From NCBI RefSeq assembly GCF_002019705.1, contig NZ_KV917377.1:2540565-2604564 (forward strand): a DNA stretch of 64,000 nucleotides, given 5' to 3'. Positions 8,067 through 17,211 of the stretch are shown in pieces. The notes beneath the pieces are model-generated. The model did not search any database, was not told where the DNA came from, and saw only the letters and a program-made list of their open reading frames with translations. This DNA is from Shouchella patagoniensis (GTDB lineage Bacteria; Bacillota; Bacilli; Bacillales; Bacillaceae_D). The translations under genes were made by a program, and so were the position numbers. Position 1 is the first letter of the stretch; every line of letters starts with the position of its first letter.

Positions 8067-9587
8067 ATGAACGATAAGCAATCTGAATTAACTTCCATTT
8101 GGCAAATGTCATCTCACCATAAAGCATATCCACCACTTCAATCGGACATAGAAGTGGATGTAGCCGTAATTGGTGGTGGCATCACAGGTATTACTACCGC
8201 CTTTTTATTAACTGAAGCAGGGAAAAATGTCGCCGTATTTGATGCTAACCAATTTGGACGTGGTACTACTGGTCATACTACTGCAAAACTGACAATTCAA
8301 CATGACATTATTTATGATGAACTTCTCTCTCATCTTGGTGAAGAAAAAGCAGGTCAGTATTACCAGTCACAAAATGCTGCCCTCTCTTTCGCTAGGCAAC
8401 TAGTTCAAAAAGAGAATATTTCCTGTGGGTTCTCAAATGAAGATGCCTATTTATATGCGACGACACACCACGGAGAACACCGATTAAGAAGAGAGAAAAA
8501 AGCGTATGAAGCGCTTGATATCCCCCACGAATTTGTTACTTCAACACCAGTGGAATTAGGAGCACGAGCTGCACTAAAAGTACCTAACCAAGCGCAATTC
8601 CACCCTTTGCTTTTCCTGACACATTTATGTGACAAGATGAGCGAAAAGGGAGCTCAGTTATTTGAAGAAACACTTTGTATAAACGTTTCTCATAAAAAAG
8701 ACTCGGTAACCGTTCAAACAGATAAAGGTCATACGATAACAGCAAATAAAGTCATCGCCGCAACACACTTTCCGTTTGTTGACGGTGGTGGACTTTACAT
8801 GACTCGTTTAAAAGCTGACCGCTCCTACGTTGTAGCTGGTTCCACTTCAACCCCTTGGCAAGGAGGTATGTATTTAAGTGCTGAACAACCAAAGCGTTCG
8901 CTTCGTGGCTTAACATTAAACGATAAACATTATATTCTTGTGGGTGGCGACCATCACAAAGCGGGTCAAGGGATGGACGCACGTAAGCATTATGATGCAC
9001 TACATGATTTTGCAGCTGAAACACTTGAGTCGTTTGAAGCAGAACAAGAATGGTCTGCTCAAGACCTCATAACTGTTGATAATATCCCCTATATTGGCCC
9101 ACTTTCTGGTTTTGAACCCAATGTGTTGATGGCCACTGGTTACAGAAAATGGGGTATGACTGGTGGGATATGTGCAGCGCAACTATTATCAGATTTAATC
9201 ATTGATGGAAACAGCTTGTATAGCGATTTATACAAGCCAATGCGTTTTCATTCCGATCCAAGCATTAAACATTTCTTAAAAGAAAATGTCGATGTAGCAA
9301 AACATTTAATAGCCGGGAAGTTAAATCGCGATGTGGAAGACATTGATGATCTAGAAAATGGTCAAGGAGCCGTTGTTAAGTATAAAGGCAAAAAGGCCGG
9401 TGCTTTTAAAGATGAAAATGGCAGCCTCCATGTGATTGATACAACTTGCACTCATATGGGGTGTGAATGTAATTGGAACCACGCTGATCATACGTGGGAT
9501 TGTCCTTGCCATGGTTCGCGCTACTCCTATACAGGTGATGTAATTGAGGGGCCAGCTAAAAAGCCATTAGAGAAATTAAACGAATAA
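8067..9587 (+). CDS. yhfW: FAD-dependent oxidoreductase with C-terminal Rieske domain (YhfW)
   Basis: Two-domain enzyme. The N-terminal D-amino-acid-oxidase-like FAD domain has the dinucleotide motif VIGGGITGITTAFLLTEAG at about residues 33-51 and GRGTTGHTTAKL. The last 100 residues form a Rieske [2Fe-2S] domain with CTHMGC and CPCHGSRYS, i.e. two Cys and two His ligands. The length of 506 and architecture match B. subtilis YhfW. The substrate is unknown; glycine/D-amino-acid oxidase annotations are by fold only. GGGGGCG precedes the ATG. It is monocistronic with a strong terminator. Confidence 0.92.
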   Translation: MNDKQSELTSIWQMSSHHKAYPPLQSDIEVDVAVIGGGITGITTAFLLTEAGKNVAVFDANQFGRGTTGHTTAKLTIQHDIIYDELLSHLGEEKAGQYYQSQNAALSFARQLVQKENISCGFSNEDAYLYATTHHGEHRLRREKKAYEALDIPHEFVTSTPVELGARAALKVPNQAQFHPLLFLTHLCDKMSEKGAQLFEETLCINVSHKKDSVTVQTDKGHTITANKVIAATHFPFVDGGGLYMTRLKADRSYVVAGSTSTPWQGGMYLSAEQPKRSLRGLTLNDKHYILVGGDHHKAGQGMDARKHYDALHDFAAETLESFEAEQEWSAQDLITVDNIPYIGPLSGFEPNVLMATGYRKWGMTGGICAAQLLSDLIIDGNSLYSDLYKPMRFHSDPSIKHFLKENVDVAKHLIAGKLNRDVEDIDDLENGQGAVVKYKGKKAGAFKDENGSLHVIDTTCTHMGCECNWNHADHTWDCPCHGSRYSYTGDVIEGPAKKPLEKLNE

Positions 9588-9603
9588 ACCATATGCAGTC
9601 TGG

Positions 9604-9635
9604 CCTCAGAGGCAGTATCTCTGAGGTCTTTTTAT
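9604..9635 (+). terminator. yhfW terminator
   Basis: CCTCAGAG / CTCTGAGG stem with a 7-base loop followed by TCTTTTT. Confidence 0.85.
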
Positions 9636-9866
9636 ATCCTTTGAAAAAGAAGAATGTCCCTTGTTACAGGCTGCCTTTTTGTATTCATTTATTAAAATAA
9701 TTCAGATTTTTTGATCACGATCTATCATTTTTTCTTCTTTACACGTTCACTATTAAATTTTACTGAATCATTCCAAAAAATGAACCATTCCTTTTTATTT
9801 ACGTGTACAATTAAAGAGGCGAGGAGAGGTACTCTATTTTAAAAATGGGAACAAATTTTAAAAATA
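9636..9866. other. AT-rich intergenic stretch without a gene
   Basis: Between the yhfW terminator and the yuaF promoter I see no gene or structured RNA, only AT-rich sequence. A 16-codon frame from the ATG at 9845 has no well-placed ribosome site and is not called. Confidence 0.5.
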
Positions 9867-9894
9867 TGAAACCTTTCTATGCATTCATTACGTA
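9867..9894 (+). promoter_or_regulatory. Sigma-W-like promoter of yuaF-floT
   Basis: TGAAAC (9867-9872) and CGTA (9891-9894) match the sigma-W -35 and -10 motifs exactly, but the spacer is 18 bases rather than the usual 16. The orthologous B. subtilis yuaF-floT-yuaI operon is sigma-W controlled (established), which supports the call despite the spacing. Confidence 0.5.
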
Positions 9895-9925
9895 AATGCG
9901 ATAGACCTAAAAAAGGAGGAGCGGC

Positions 9926-10453
9926 ATGGAATTAACAACACTATACTTTACCATCCTGCTCGTTAGTGGCGGTTTAACGGTTGTATATGTTTTACTTTCA
10001 GACGTGCTTGATGGCATTTTCGACATCTTTGATGGCTGGTTGTCACCAACACTTATCCTCTCAACACTTAGTTTTTTTGGGGCTTCAGCGTATTTGCTTG
10101 AACGGTTCTCTCCATTTACCAGCGCTATTTCCGCGTCCATAGCTGTTGTTATTGCACTTGTACTTGCAATTATTTTTAATTTATTTATTTTAACACCATT
10201 ACAGCATGCAGAAGAATCAAATGCCTATGACGATGAAGATTTAGAAGGACGGACGGGCGAAATCATCTTGTCCATTCCAACTGATGGTTATGGTGAAGTT
10301 GTATTACGTGGTGATAGTGGCACAATCGCAAAAACAGCAGCATGTGTAGATGGTACTGAAATCCAGGCGGGTACAGAAGTTGTTATTGTCAAAATCGAAA
10401 ATGGGATTGCTTACGTGGCCATGCTTGATTTCGATCTTGATACATCATTTTAA
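9926..10453 (+). CDS. yuaF: NfeD-family membrane protein YuaF
   Basis: Partner of the flotillin encoded downstream. Three hydrophobic helices occupy about residues 5-28, 40-58 and 68-90; the rest is a soluble OB-fold domain (LEGRTGEIILSIPTDGYGEVVL and on), the YuaF/NfeD2 type. It lacks the protease domain of long NfeD proteins. An AAGGAGGAG site precedes the ATG, and floT starts 17 bases after the stop, so they are one operon. In B. subtilis YuaF and FloT organise membrane microdomains and affect fluidity under envelope stress. Confidence 0.9.
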   Translation: MELTTLYFTILLVSGGLTVVYVLLSDVLDGIFDIFDGWLSPTLILSTLSFFGASAYLLERFSPFTSAISASIAVVIALVLAIIFNLFILTPLQHAEESNAYDDEDLEGRTGEIILSIPTDGYGEVVLRGDSGTIAKTAACVDGTEIQAGTEVVIVKIENGIAYVAMLDFDLDTSF

Positions 10454-10470
10454 TTTAGGGGGAAAAAATT

Positions 10471-11928
10471 ATGGCAATTGAACTTATTGTAATAATTGGT
10501 ATCGTCGTTGCAATTGTACTCGTTTTACTCGGCGTATTTGTGACTCGATACCGTACGGCGGGACCAGATGAGGCATTAATTGTTACTGGTAGTTACTTAG
10601 GTGGCAAAAACGTTAATATGGATGAAGCAGGAAATCGGATTAAAATCGTACGTGGAGGCGGCACATTTGTTATGCCCGTGTTCCAACAAGCAAAGCCCCT
10701 TTCTTTACTTTCAAGCAAACTGGACGTACAGACACCAGAAGTTTACACAGAACAAGGGGTTCCTGTAATTGCAGACGGAACAGCGATTATTAAAATCGGT
10801 GGGTCGATTGGCGAAATCGCAACAGCTGCGGAACAATTTTTAGGGAAAACAAGAGATGACCGTGAACAAGAGGCGAAGGAAGTATTAGAAGGTCATCTTC
10901 GTTCTATTCTCGGTTCAATGACTGTTGAAGAAATTTACAAAAACCGGGAGCGCTTTTCGCAAGAAGTGCAAAAAGTAGCCTCCCAAGATTTAGCTAAGAT
11001 GGGTCTAGTTATTGTATCCTTTACTATTAAAGATTTACGCGATACAAATGGTTATTTAGAATCACTCGGTAAACCAAGAATTGCTCAAGTAAAACGAGAT
11101 GCAGACATCGCTACAGCTGAAGCTGAAAAAGAAACACGCATTCGCCAAGCAGATGCCCATACGCAAGCAAAACGAGCAGAAATTGAGCGCGCGACTGAAA
11201 TTGCCGAATCAGAAAAAGAAAACCAATTAAAAGTAGCAGCATATCGTAGTGAACAAGAACAAGCAAAAGCCCAAGCAGACCAATCATACCATCTGCAAGA
11301 GGCACGTTCGAAACAAGAAGTAACGGAACAACAAATGCAAATCCAAATCATTGAACGTCAGAAACAAATTGAACTTGAAGAAAAAGAAATTGCTCGTCGT
11401 GAGCGTCAGTACGATGCAGAAGTGAAAAAGAAAGCCGATGCGGATCGTTATTCTGTTGAGCAATCGGCTCACGCTCAGAAAAGCAAGCAGTTTGCAGAAG
11501 CTGATGCAGACAAATACCGCGTTGAGGCAATGGCAAAAGCTGATGCAGAACGTGTACGTGTTGACGGTCTCGCTGAAGCAGATGCTGTCCGTGCACGTGG
11601 GGAATCAGAAGCAGACGTTATTCGCTTAAAAGGTCTTGCCGAAGCGGAAGCAAAAGAAAAGATCGCAGAAGCATTCGAAAAGTATGGCGAAGCTGCAAAG
11701 CTCAGCATGATTATCGACATGCTGCCTGAATATGCTCGCGAAGTGTCTTCACCACTATCGAACATTGATAAAATCACTGTTGTTGATACTGGTGGTTCTG
11801 GTGAAGGCGGTGGCGCTAACCGTGTAACGGGTTATGCGACTGACTTAATGGCCGGACTTCAAGAATCTTTAAAAGCAACAAGTGGGATTGACGTAAAAGA
11901 ACTTGTCGAGAATTTCTCAAAGAAATAA
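10471..11928 (+). CDS. floT: Flotillin FloT (YuaG)
   Basis: Membrane-microdomain scaffold. Residues 4-25 form the membrane hairpin, followed by an SPFH/PHB domain (to about 190) and a long coiled-coil flotillin domain (about 200-400) with many Glu-Ala repeats such as EAEKETR, AEADAVRARG and EAEAKEK. The C-terminus carries a Gly-rich hinge (GGSGEGGG). The length of 485 is usual for Bacillus FloT. It is second in the yuaF operon and closed by a terminator shared with the convergent phosphatase gene. Confidence 0.95.
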   Translation: MAIELIVIIGIVVAIVLVLLGVFVTRYRTAGPDEALIVTGSYLGGKNVNMDEAGNRIKIVRGGGTFVMPVFQQAKPLSLLSSKLDVQTPEVYTEQGVPVIADGTAIIKIGGSIGEIATAAEQFLGKTRDDREQEAKEVLEGHLRSILGSMTVEEIYKNRERFSQEVQKVASQDLAKMGLVIVSFTIKDLRDTNGYLESLGKPRIAQVKRDADIATAEAEKETRIRQADAHTQAKRAEIERATEIAESEKENQLKVAAYRSEQEQAKAQADQSYHLQEARSKQEVTEQQMQIQIIERQKQIELEEKEIARRERQYDAEVKKKADADRYSVEQSAHAQKSKQFAEADADKYRVEAMAKADAERVRVDGLAEADAVRARGESEADVIRLKGLAEAEAKEKIAEAFEKYGEAAKLSMIIDMLPEYAREVSSPLSNIDKITVVDTGGSGEGGGANRVTGYATDLMAGLQESLKATSGIDVKELVENFSKK

Positions 11929-11933
11929 TGAAA

Positions 11934-11964
11934 AAGAGCCTTGCTTTAGCAAGGCTCTTCTCTT
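11934..11964. terminator. Bidirectional terminator between floT and the alkaline phosphatase
   Basis: Perfect stem AAGAGCCTTGC / GCAAGGCTCTT with a TTTA loop; T-rich tails follow in both directions. Confidence 0.85.
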
Positions 11965-11965
11965 A

Positions 11966-13318
11966 TTAAAAATCATTTATACCAAGCGTTTGAAGCATTA
12001 ACCGAGGTACGTCTGTGTTATCAATTGTTCCAGCGAAAAGTTCTGCCCCTTCTCCATAAGCAAAGAGAGGCACATCAATTCCAGTGTGATTGTACGAACT
12101 CCAACCAAATCCTGTTTTTTCACTAATTGCTCCATTGATTGCGAGTTTTAATGATTCACCTGCTTTTATTTCATCTAGTTCCTCTTCCGTCCATTCAAAT
12201 TCCGTGTTCGTTTCAAGTACCTCACGTAAATTACTTAAACGATGATCAACTTCTGCAGCCATTGTTTCACCAATGGAACTCATCCCATGCAACATGCTCG
12301 GATGCGCTTCTTCACTTGCATGGACCGCCATGCCTCCAGTATCATGATCTCCTGCCATGACAACAAGGGTATCGTTATTTTCATCAGCAAAATCGACCGC
12401 TGCCTTTACTGCTTCTTCAAATGCCTCCGTATCTGTCATCGCATATAAAGGATCATTATCATGTCCAGCCCAATCAATCTGACTTCCTTCGACCATTAAG
12501 AAGAATCCGTCGTCTTCTTCTGATAAGAATGAAATGGCAGCCTCCGTCATTTCGCCTAGGCTCGGTTCATCCGTTCGTTGATGAATCGCTGGCTCAAGCG
12601 CTTCTTCTGCAAATAACCCAAGCAGCCTTTCTTCATCACCATCCCAGTTAGCGAGTTGTCGTTTCGTTTCAAGGTAAGCGAAACCTCGATCTTCTGCCTC
12701 TGTAATTAAATCAATGCCATCCTCGCGAATTCCACCTTGCTCTTCTGGAAGGAATTCAGTACGACCGCCTCCTAACATCAAATCTAAATGATCGTTTTCA
12801 ACCATTTGTTTGGCGATCTCCGTGTAACTACCCCTTGACTCAACATTCGCTGCGAATGCTGCTGGAGTGGCATGTGAAATCGTTGATGTAGCTACAAGAC
12901 CTGTACGTTTTCCTGCATTTTTTGCTGCATCAACCAATGTTGGTAACGACTCCCCTTCTGGTGACATACCAATCACACCATTGTTTGTTTTATGTCCTGT
13001 TGCAAATGCTGTTCCTGCTGCCGCTGAATCTGTAATGACTTTATCATTTGAATGAGTCATGACATATCCAGTAAACATATCCCTCTCATCCCAAATAGGT
13101 TCGGATTCTTCTTTAAACATTCGATAATTATTAACATAACTTTGCGAGAAGCCATCAGGAATTAAAAAAATGACGTTTTTTGCTTGTCCATTCTGTCCCT
13201 TGTCGTCATTCCCACCTCCATTGCTCCCATCATCTGAGGCGAGCGCCGGTGTGTATGTTGATCCTACTAAAAGTAATGCTGCCATTCCCGCTATAACGGA
13301 TGTTTTTGAATGTTTCAC
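11966..13318 (-). CDS. Secreted alkaline phosphatase (PhoA family)
   Basis: Releases phosphate from monoesters outside the cell. A Sec signal peptide (Lys-rich start, hydrophobic core, ALA-SD cleavage site) precedes a Gly/Asp/Asn-rich linker and the alkaline phosphatase fold. The metal-binding Asp is in NVIFLIPDGF, the nucleophile serine in VITDSAAAGTAFATG, with further ligands in DWAGHDND and GDHDTGGMA. I prefer the GTG at 13318, because GAAAGG lies 9 bases before it but directly abuts the ATG at 13327; this gives 450 residues. Direct hexamer repeats upstream look like PhoP boxes, so phosphate-starvation control is likely. Convergent with floT. Confidence 0.9.
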   Translation of the reverse strand: MKHSKTSVIAGMAALLLVGSTYTPALASDDGSNGGGNDDKGQNGQAKNVIFLIPDGFSQSYVNNYRMFKEESEPIWDERDMFTGYVMTHSNDKVITDSAAAGTAFATGHKTNNGVIGMSPEGESLPTLVDAAKNAGKRTGLVATSTISHATPAAFAANVESRGSYTEIAKQMVENDHLDLMLGGGRTEFLPEEQGGIREDGIDLITEAEDRGFAYLETKRQLANWDGDEERLLGLFAEEALEPAIHQRTDEPSLGEMTEAAISFLSEEDDGFFLMVEGSQIDWAGHDNDPLYAMTDTEAFEEAVKAAVDFADENNDTLVVMAGDHDTGGMAVHASEEAHPSMLHGMSSIGETMAAEVDHRLSNLREVLETNTEFEWTEEELDEIKAGESLKLAINGAISEKTGFGWSSYNHTGIDVPLFAYGEGAELFAGTIDNTDVPRLMLQTLGINDF

Positions 13319-13392
13319 GTGAATCATCCTTTCAACCTAAATTATGTACACTCTTACTTTAGATTACCTATGTAAAGCTAGTACTTCATTTT

Positions 13393-13431
13393 AATAAATA
13401 CTGTTTTAATGTTTTGTAAACATGTATAAAA
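13393..13431 (-). promoter_or_regulatory. Possible PhoP box array of the alkaline phosphatase gene
   Basis: On the minus strand four hexamers TTTTAT, TTTACA, TTAAAA and TTTATT occur at exact 11-base intervals. PhoP sites in Bacillus are direct TTHAYA-like repeats with this helical spacing. One repeat matches fully and two at 5 of 6 positions. AT-rich DNA gives such hits by chance, so this is tentative. Confidence 0.4.
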
Positions 13432-13461
13432 TAATTTATATGAAAGGATTAATAATTAGCA

Positions 13462-13510
13462 GACGGCACACACGTCGTTCGCAGAAAGCGAAGTGTGTGC
13501 CGGGAGCGGG
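13462..13510. repeat. Dispersed hairpin repeat, copy A
   Basis: A GC-richer island in AT-rich DNA: GGCACACAC (13465-13473) pairs perfectly with GTGTGTGCC (13493-13501), with an inner TTCGC/GCGAA stem. The block AAAGCGAAGTGTGTGCCGGG onward to GAGCGG recurs, with a substitution and a one-base gap, at 59971-59994. Such short non-coding repeats are scattered in Bacillus-type genomes. The remainder of this 321-base gap holds the PhoP-like repeats, a TATCAC/GTGATA dyad (13516-13534) and the topB terminator. Confidence 0.6.
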
Positions 13511-13608
13511 AAAAGTATCACAAAAAAAGTGATATTTCTCTTTTATTAAGTGCAGACATCAAGTACATCGACCTCAGGGCGCCTAAAGAGTTAATTCTTT
13601 AAAGCATA

Positions 13609-13641
13609 TAAAAAACCTCCACAAAGTGAATTGTGGAGGTT
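13609..13641 (-). terminator. topB terminator
   Basis: AACCTCCACAA / TTGTGGAGGTT stem with a T-rich tail on the minus strand, just after the topB stop. Confidence 0.85.
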
Positions 13642-13648
13642 CTCATCA

Positions 13649-15832
13649 TCATTTATCTTTATTTAACCCAAGCTTCGCTAATTGATCCGCTAATGCTGAG
13701 TTCGAAAAATCTTCTTTCTTCTGTTGCTTCATATAGTTATTTACTTCTTTTTTAGAGACGTTTTTGTTCTTATTTTGTTTTCGTCGTTGCTCAAATTGCG
13801 CTTTTTTCTCACGATGTCCACAAATACAAGCAAACACTTGACCCTCACCTTGCCCACGAAGTTCAAGTTTCTTTTTGCATTTCGGGCAGCGCGCATTTGT
13901 TGTCATGGCAATGTTTTTGCGGTAGCCACATCCACGGTCTTGGCATACACGCATTTTTCCTTTCTTGCCATTCACTTCAAGCAGGAACTTTCCACATTCG
14001 GGACATTTCTCACCTGTTTTATTATCATGACGAAACGTTGTTGTATCGGCTTTCACTTGACCAACAACTGATTTTGCATATTCTTTCATTTCCGCAATAA
14101 AAGCAGATTTTTTTTCTTTCCCTTGAACAATTTTCTCCAAACGTTGCTCCCACTCCGCCGTCAAAGCAGGTGACTTTAATTCTTCAGGTACTAAGTCGAG
14201 TAATTGTTTTGCTTTTGAAGTGACATACAGGTCCTTGCCTTTCTTCTCTACTAAGAAGCTCGCAAACAACTTCTCTATAATATCTGCACGGGTCGCAACC
14301 GTGCCAATACCTCCAGCCTCCGCAAGGGTCTTCGAAATCTCGGCATCTTTTTCAACCATATGTTGAGCCGGTTTTTCCATTGCTGAGAGCAATGTTCCTT
14401 CATTAAATCGAGGTGGCGGACTCGTCTTTCCTTGTACAAGACTAATAGACTTTACTGCAATTGAATCGCCTTTCTGCATTGCCGGAAGCAGGTCCTGAAC
14501 GTCTCCTTCATCTTCTTGCAAATCTTCTGCACGCCAGCCAGCAGAAACAAGGCGCTCCCCTTTCGCACGAAACTTCTCTCCGTTTGCTTCTGCTTCAACC
14601 GTCGTTTGTTCAGATTCACTTGCAGGGAAGAAATTCGCTAAGAAGCGGCGCACAATTAGTTGGTACAGTTTATATTCTTTATCGCTCATTGCACTTGCAC
14701 TCACTGCTTGTTCTGTTGGAATAAGGGCATGGTGATCAGATACTTTTGCATCATTCACCATTTGTTTTTTCGCATTGGATAACCCTTGTTTCTTCGCTTG
14801 CGCCACGGTTTTCCGGAATGGCTGAACATCAACTGCTTGCAACCGCTCATTAAGCGTTTCTACTAAATCAGAAGAAAGAAAACGAGAATCCGTTCTTGGA
14901 TACGTGACCGCTTTATGTTGTTCATATAATCGTTGCAAAGAACCAAGTGTTTCTTTTGCAGAGTAGCCATACCGTTTATTTGCTTCACGCTGCAGCTCTG
15001 TTAAATCATAGAGAGGAGGCGCTGGTGTACGCTTTGATTTCGCATGGACCGTTGTAATTTTGAAAGCTGAACTTTGCAGTTTCGTTTGCAATTCCTTGGC
15101 GCGGTTCGCATCAAATAATCGCTCATCACCAGACTTCCCATCATACCAACGCAATGTCACGCCGTCTCGAGTAAGTGCACGAATCGTTTCATACGATTTC
15201 GGCACAAAGGTTTGAATCGCCTTTTCTCGCGCTGCAAGAATGGCAAGTGTTGGTGTTTGCACGCGTCCGCATGACAGTTGTGCATTATGCTTTGTTGTTA
15301 ATGCCCGCGTCCCATTCATTCCAACATACCAATCTGCCTCTGCTCGAGCTTCCGCTGCTGCATAAAGATTCTCATATTGCTTGCCGTCTTTAAGTTTTTT
15401 AAAGCCTTCTTTTATTGCTTTATCTGTTACCGAAGAAATCCATAACCGTTTCACCGGTTTTTTCACATGTGCTTTCGCGAGAATCCAACGTGCAACGAGT
15501 TCGCCTTCACGTCCTGCATCTGTTGCAATGACAATTTCACCAACATCTTGACGGTTTAACACTTTTTTGACAGTATGGAATTGCTTTGACGTTTGTTTAA
15601 TGACAACAAGCTCAAGACGTTTTGGTAGCATCGGTAGTTCTTCAAGCTTCCATGTCTTATATTGCTCTCCGTAATGCTCCGGGTCAGCATGTGTAACAAG
15701 GTGACCTAATGCCCAAGTAACAATATACTCTTTCCCTTCAAAATAACCGTTCCCTTTTTGATTGGCTCCTAGAACACGCGCTAAATCGCGAGCTACGGAT
15801 GGTTTTTCTGCGAGAACTGCTTTTTTCTTCAT
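13649..15832 (-). CDS. topB: DNA topoisomerase III
   Basis: Type IA topoisomerase that decatenates DNA by passing single strands. It opens with the TOPRIM motif (AVLAEKPSVARDLA; IATDAGREGE), has the active-site tyrosine in YPRTDSRFL, and ends with Cys4 zinc-binding repeats (CPECGKF...CQDRGC; CPKCKKK...CICG). The Zn-containing tail is typical of Bacillus TopB. The ATG at 15832 has AAAGGG 8 bases upstream; a TTG one codon earlier is the alternative. It begins 4 bases after the ywbD stop, and its ribosome site lies inside the end of ywbD, so the genes are translationally coupled. Confidence 0.95.
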   Translation of the reverse strand: MKKKAVLAEKPSVARDLARVLGANQKGNGYFEGKEYIVTWALGHLVTHADPEHYGEQYKTWKLEELPMLPKRLELVVIKQTSKQFHTVKKVLNRQDVGEIVIATDAGREGELVARWILAKAHVKKPVKRLWISSVTDKAIKEGFKKLKDGKQYENLYAAAEARAEADWYVGMNGTRALTTKHNAQLSCGRVQTPTLAILAAREKAIQTFVPKSYETIRALTRDGVTLRWYDGKSGDERLFDANRAKELQTKLQSSAFKITTVHAKSKRTPAPPLYDLTELQREANKRYGYSAKETLGSLQRLYEQHKAVTYPRTDSRFLSSDLVETLNERLQAVDVQPFRKTVAQAKKQGLSNAKKQMVNDAKVSDHHALIPTEQAVSASAMSDKEYKLYQLIVRRFLANFFPASESEQTTVEAEANGEKFRAKGERLVSAGWRAEDLQEDEGDVQDLLPAMQKGDSIAVKSISLVQGKTSPPPRFNEGTLLSAMEKPAQHMVEKDAEISKTLAEAGGIGTVATRADIIEKLFASFLVEKKGKDLYVTSKAKQLLDLVPEELKSPALTAEWEQRLEKIVQGKEKKSAFIAEMKEYAKSVVGQVKADTTTFRHDNKTGEKCPECGKFLLEVNGKKGKMRVCQDRGCGYRKNIAMTTNARCPKCKKKLELRGQGEGQVFACICGHREKKAQFEQRRKQNKNKNVSKKEVNNYMKQQKKEDFSNSALADQLAKLGLNKDK

Positions 15833-15836
15833 CAAA

Positions 15837-17036
15837 TCATCCCTTTTTCGTTACTTGTATCATTAATACTTTTAAATAGCTTCCTTTTGGATATGCAGCA
15901 GTCGTGACAAAGTCTTCTGGTACACCATGCTCCTCAATGATCTTAAAACCACGGTTTTCAGCTTGGAATGCATCATGGATAAACTTCTTAAATTGCTTTG
16001 GCGCTACGTTCGCTGCATTTGTTGATGCAATGATGCATCCACCATCTGGAACAACTGATATTGCTTCTTGCAGTAAACCTGTATAATCTTTTGCCGCACT
16101 AAATGTTCGCTTTTTTGAACGAGCAAAACTAGGAGGATCAAGAACAACTAAATCAAATTCAATTCCTTTTTTCTGCGCATATGCAAAATAGCGGAATGCA
16201 TCCATCACAATAATGCGCTGATCTTCCACAAGGATGTTATTAATTAAGAATTGTTCTTCTGTCTTGGGCTTACTTCGATTTGCAAGATCGACACTCGTTG
16301 TTTGAGCTGCACCACCTAGAGCCGCAGCTATGGAGAAAGCACCTGTATACGAAAACAAATTTAATACTCGTTTACCAGAAGCATAGGAGTCTCGAATCCG
16401 CCGGCGCACATTACGCTGATCTAAGAAGATTCCCGTCATAGGTCCATCGTTTAAATAGACAGCATAAAACATCCCATTCTCCTTTATGATCAAAGGAAAT
16501 TCTCCTCGCTCACCACAAACAAAATCATCATCATCTACGTATTTTCCATCTGTCGCAAATCTTTTTTTCTCATACACCCCTTTATAAGCGATGCTCTCCG
16601 TTAACGCAGCCACAATCGCCTTGTGGAAAGCATACATACCTGCGCTATACCAGGTAATGACGAAAAAGCCGTCGTAGTAATCAATCGTTAGTCCACCAAC
16701 CCCATCACCTTCACCATTAAATACACGAAATGCGGTTGTTTCCTCTGAAGCAAACAAAGCTTGACGCTTATTTAACGCTGCTGCAATTTTCTTTTGGAAG
16801 AAAGCTTGGTTGATGCCCTCCTGCTCGTTTGTTGTAAGTACCCAGCCATTCCCTACATTTTGCTTTCCATAATAGCCTCTTGCTACAAACCGTCCACTCC
16901 GATCTTTAATGTGAAGCAGTACTCCCTCTTCCGCATCGTTTATCTTAACGTATTCTTTATCTAACAAAGGGTATCCACCCTTTAATTTGTTCGCTGTCCG
17001 TTCATCTACATGAATGACCATTTCATTGGTTTTCAT
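15837..17036 (-). CDS. ywbD: Class I SAM-dependent 23S rRNA methyltransferase (RlmI-like, YwbD)
   Basis: Predicted 5-methylcytosine rRNA methyltransferase. The N-terminal about 75 residues form a PUA RNA-binding domain (KLKGGYPLLDKEYVKI...GRFVARGYYG). A middle EEHEH-type domain follows, then a Rossmann methyltransferase domain with NLFSYTGAFSIAAA (SAM loop), VDLANRS and LDPPSFARSKK. It has 399 residues, near-identical in size to B. subtilis YwbD and E. coli RlmI. GAGGTG precedes the ATG. It is the first gene of an operon with topB. Confidence 0.9.
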   Translation of the reverse strand: MKTNEMVIHVDERTANKLKGGYPLLDKEYVKINDAEEGVLLHIKDRSGRFVARGYYGKQNVGNGWVLTTNEQEGINQAFFQKKIAAALNKRQALFASEETTAFRVFNGEGDGVGGLTIDYYDGFFVITWYSAGMYAFHKAIVAALTESIAYKGVYEKKRFATDGKYVDDDDFVCGERGEFPLIIKENGMFYAVYLNDGPMTGIFLDQRNVRRRIRDSYASGKRVLNLFSYTGAFSIAAALGGAAQTTSVDLANRSKPKTEEQFLINNILVEDQRIIVMDAFRYFAYAQKKGIEFDLVVLDPPSFARSKKRTFSAAKDYTGLLQEAISVVPDGGCIIASTNAANVAPKQFKKFIHDAFQAENRGFKIIEEHGVPEDFVTTAAYPKGSYLKVLMIQVTKKG

Positions 17037-17170
17037 TGTTTCACCTCACCGCAAGTATAGCATATTGATTTGAGTATCTGCTTTTTACAGCTATTAAGTA
17101 AGACTTCCTAGCCATAAGCATGTACGCAACGTTTTGTTCTTTTACTTCCATGCCCCTCTCGCATCAAAAC

Positions 17171-17203
17171 AAAAAGCAGGTTGGAGAGAAGTCCAACCTG
17201 CTT
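17171..17203 (-). terminator. aldA terminator
   Basis: Perfect 12-bp stem AAGCAGGTTGGA / TCCAACCTGCTT with a 6-base loop, followed by TTTG-rich sequence on the minus strand. Confidence 0.85.
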
Positions 17204-17211
17204 ACATTTCA

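Noticed and set aside
11085-11777. Long minus-strand and alternative-frame readings inside floT
   Set aside because: Shadows of the Glu/Ala/Lys-rich coiled coil; no ribosome sites or family resemblance.
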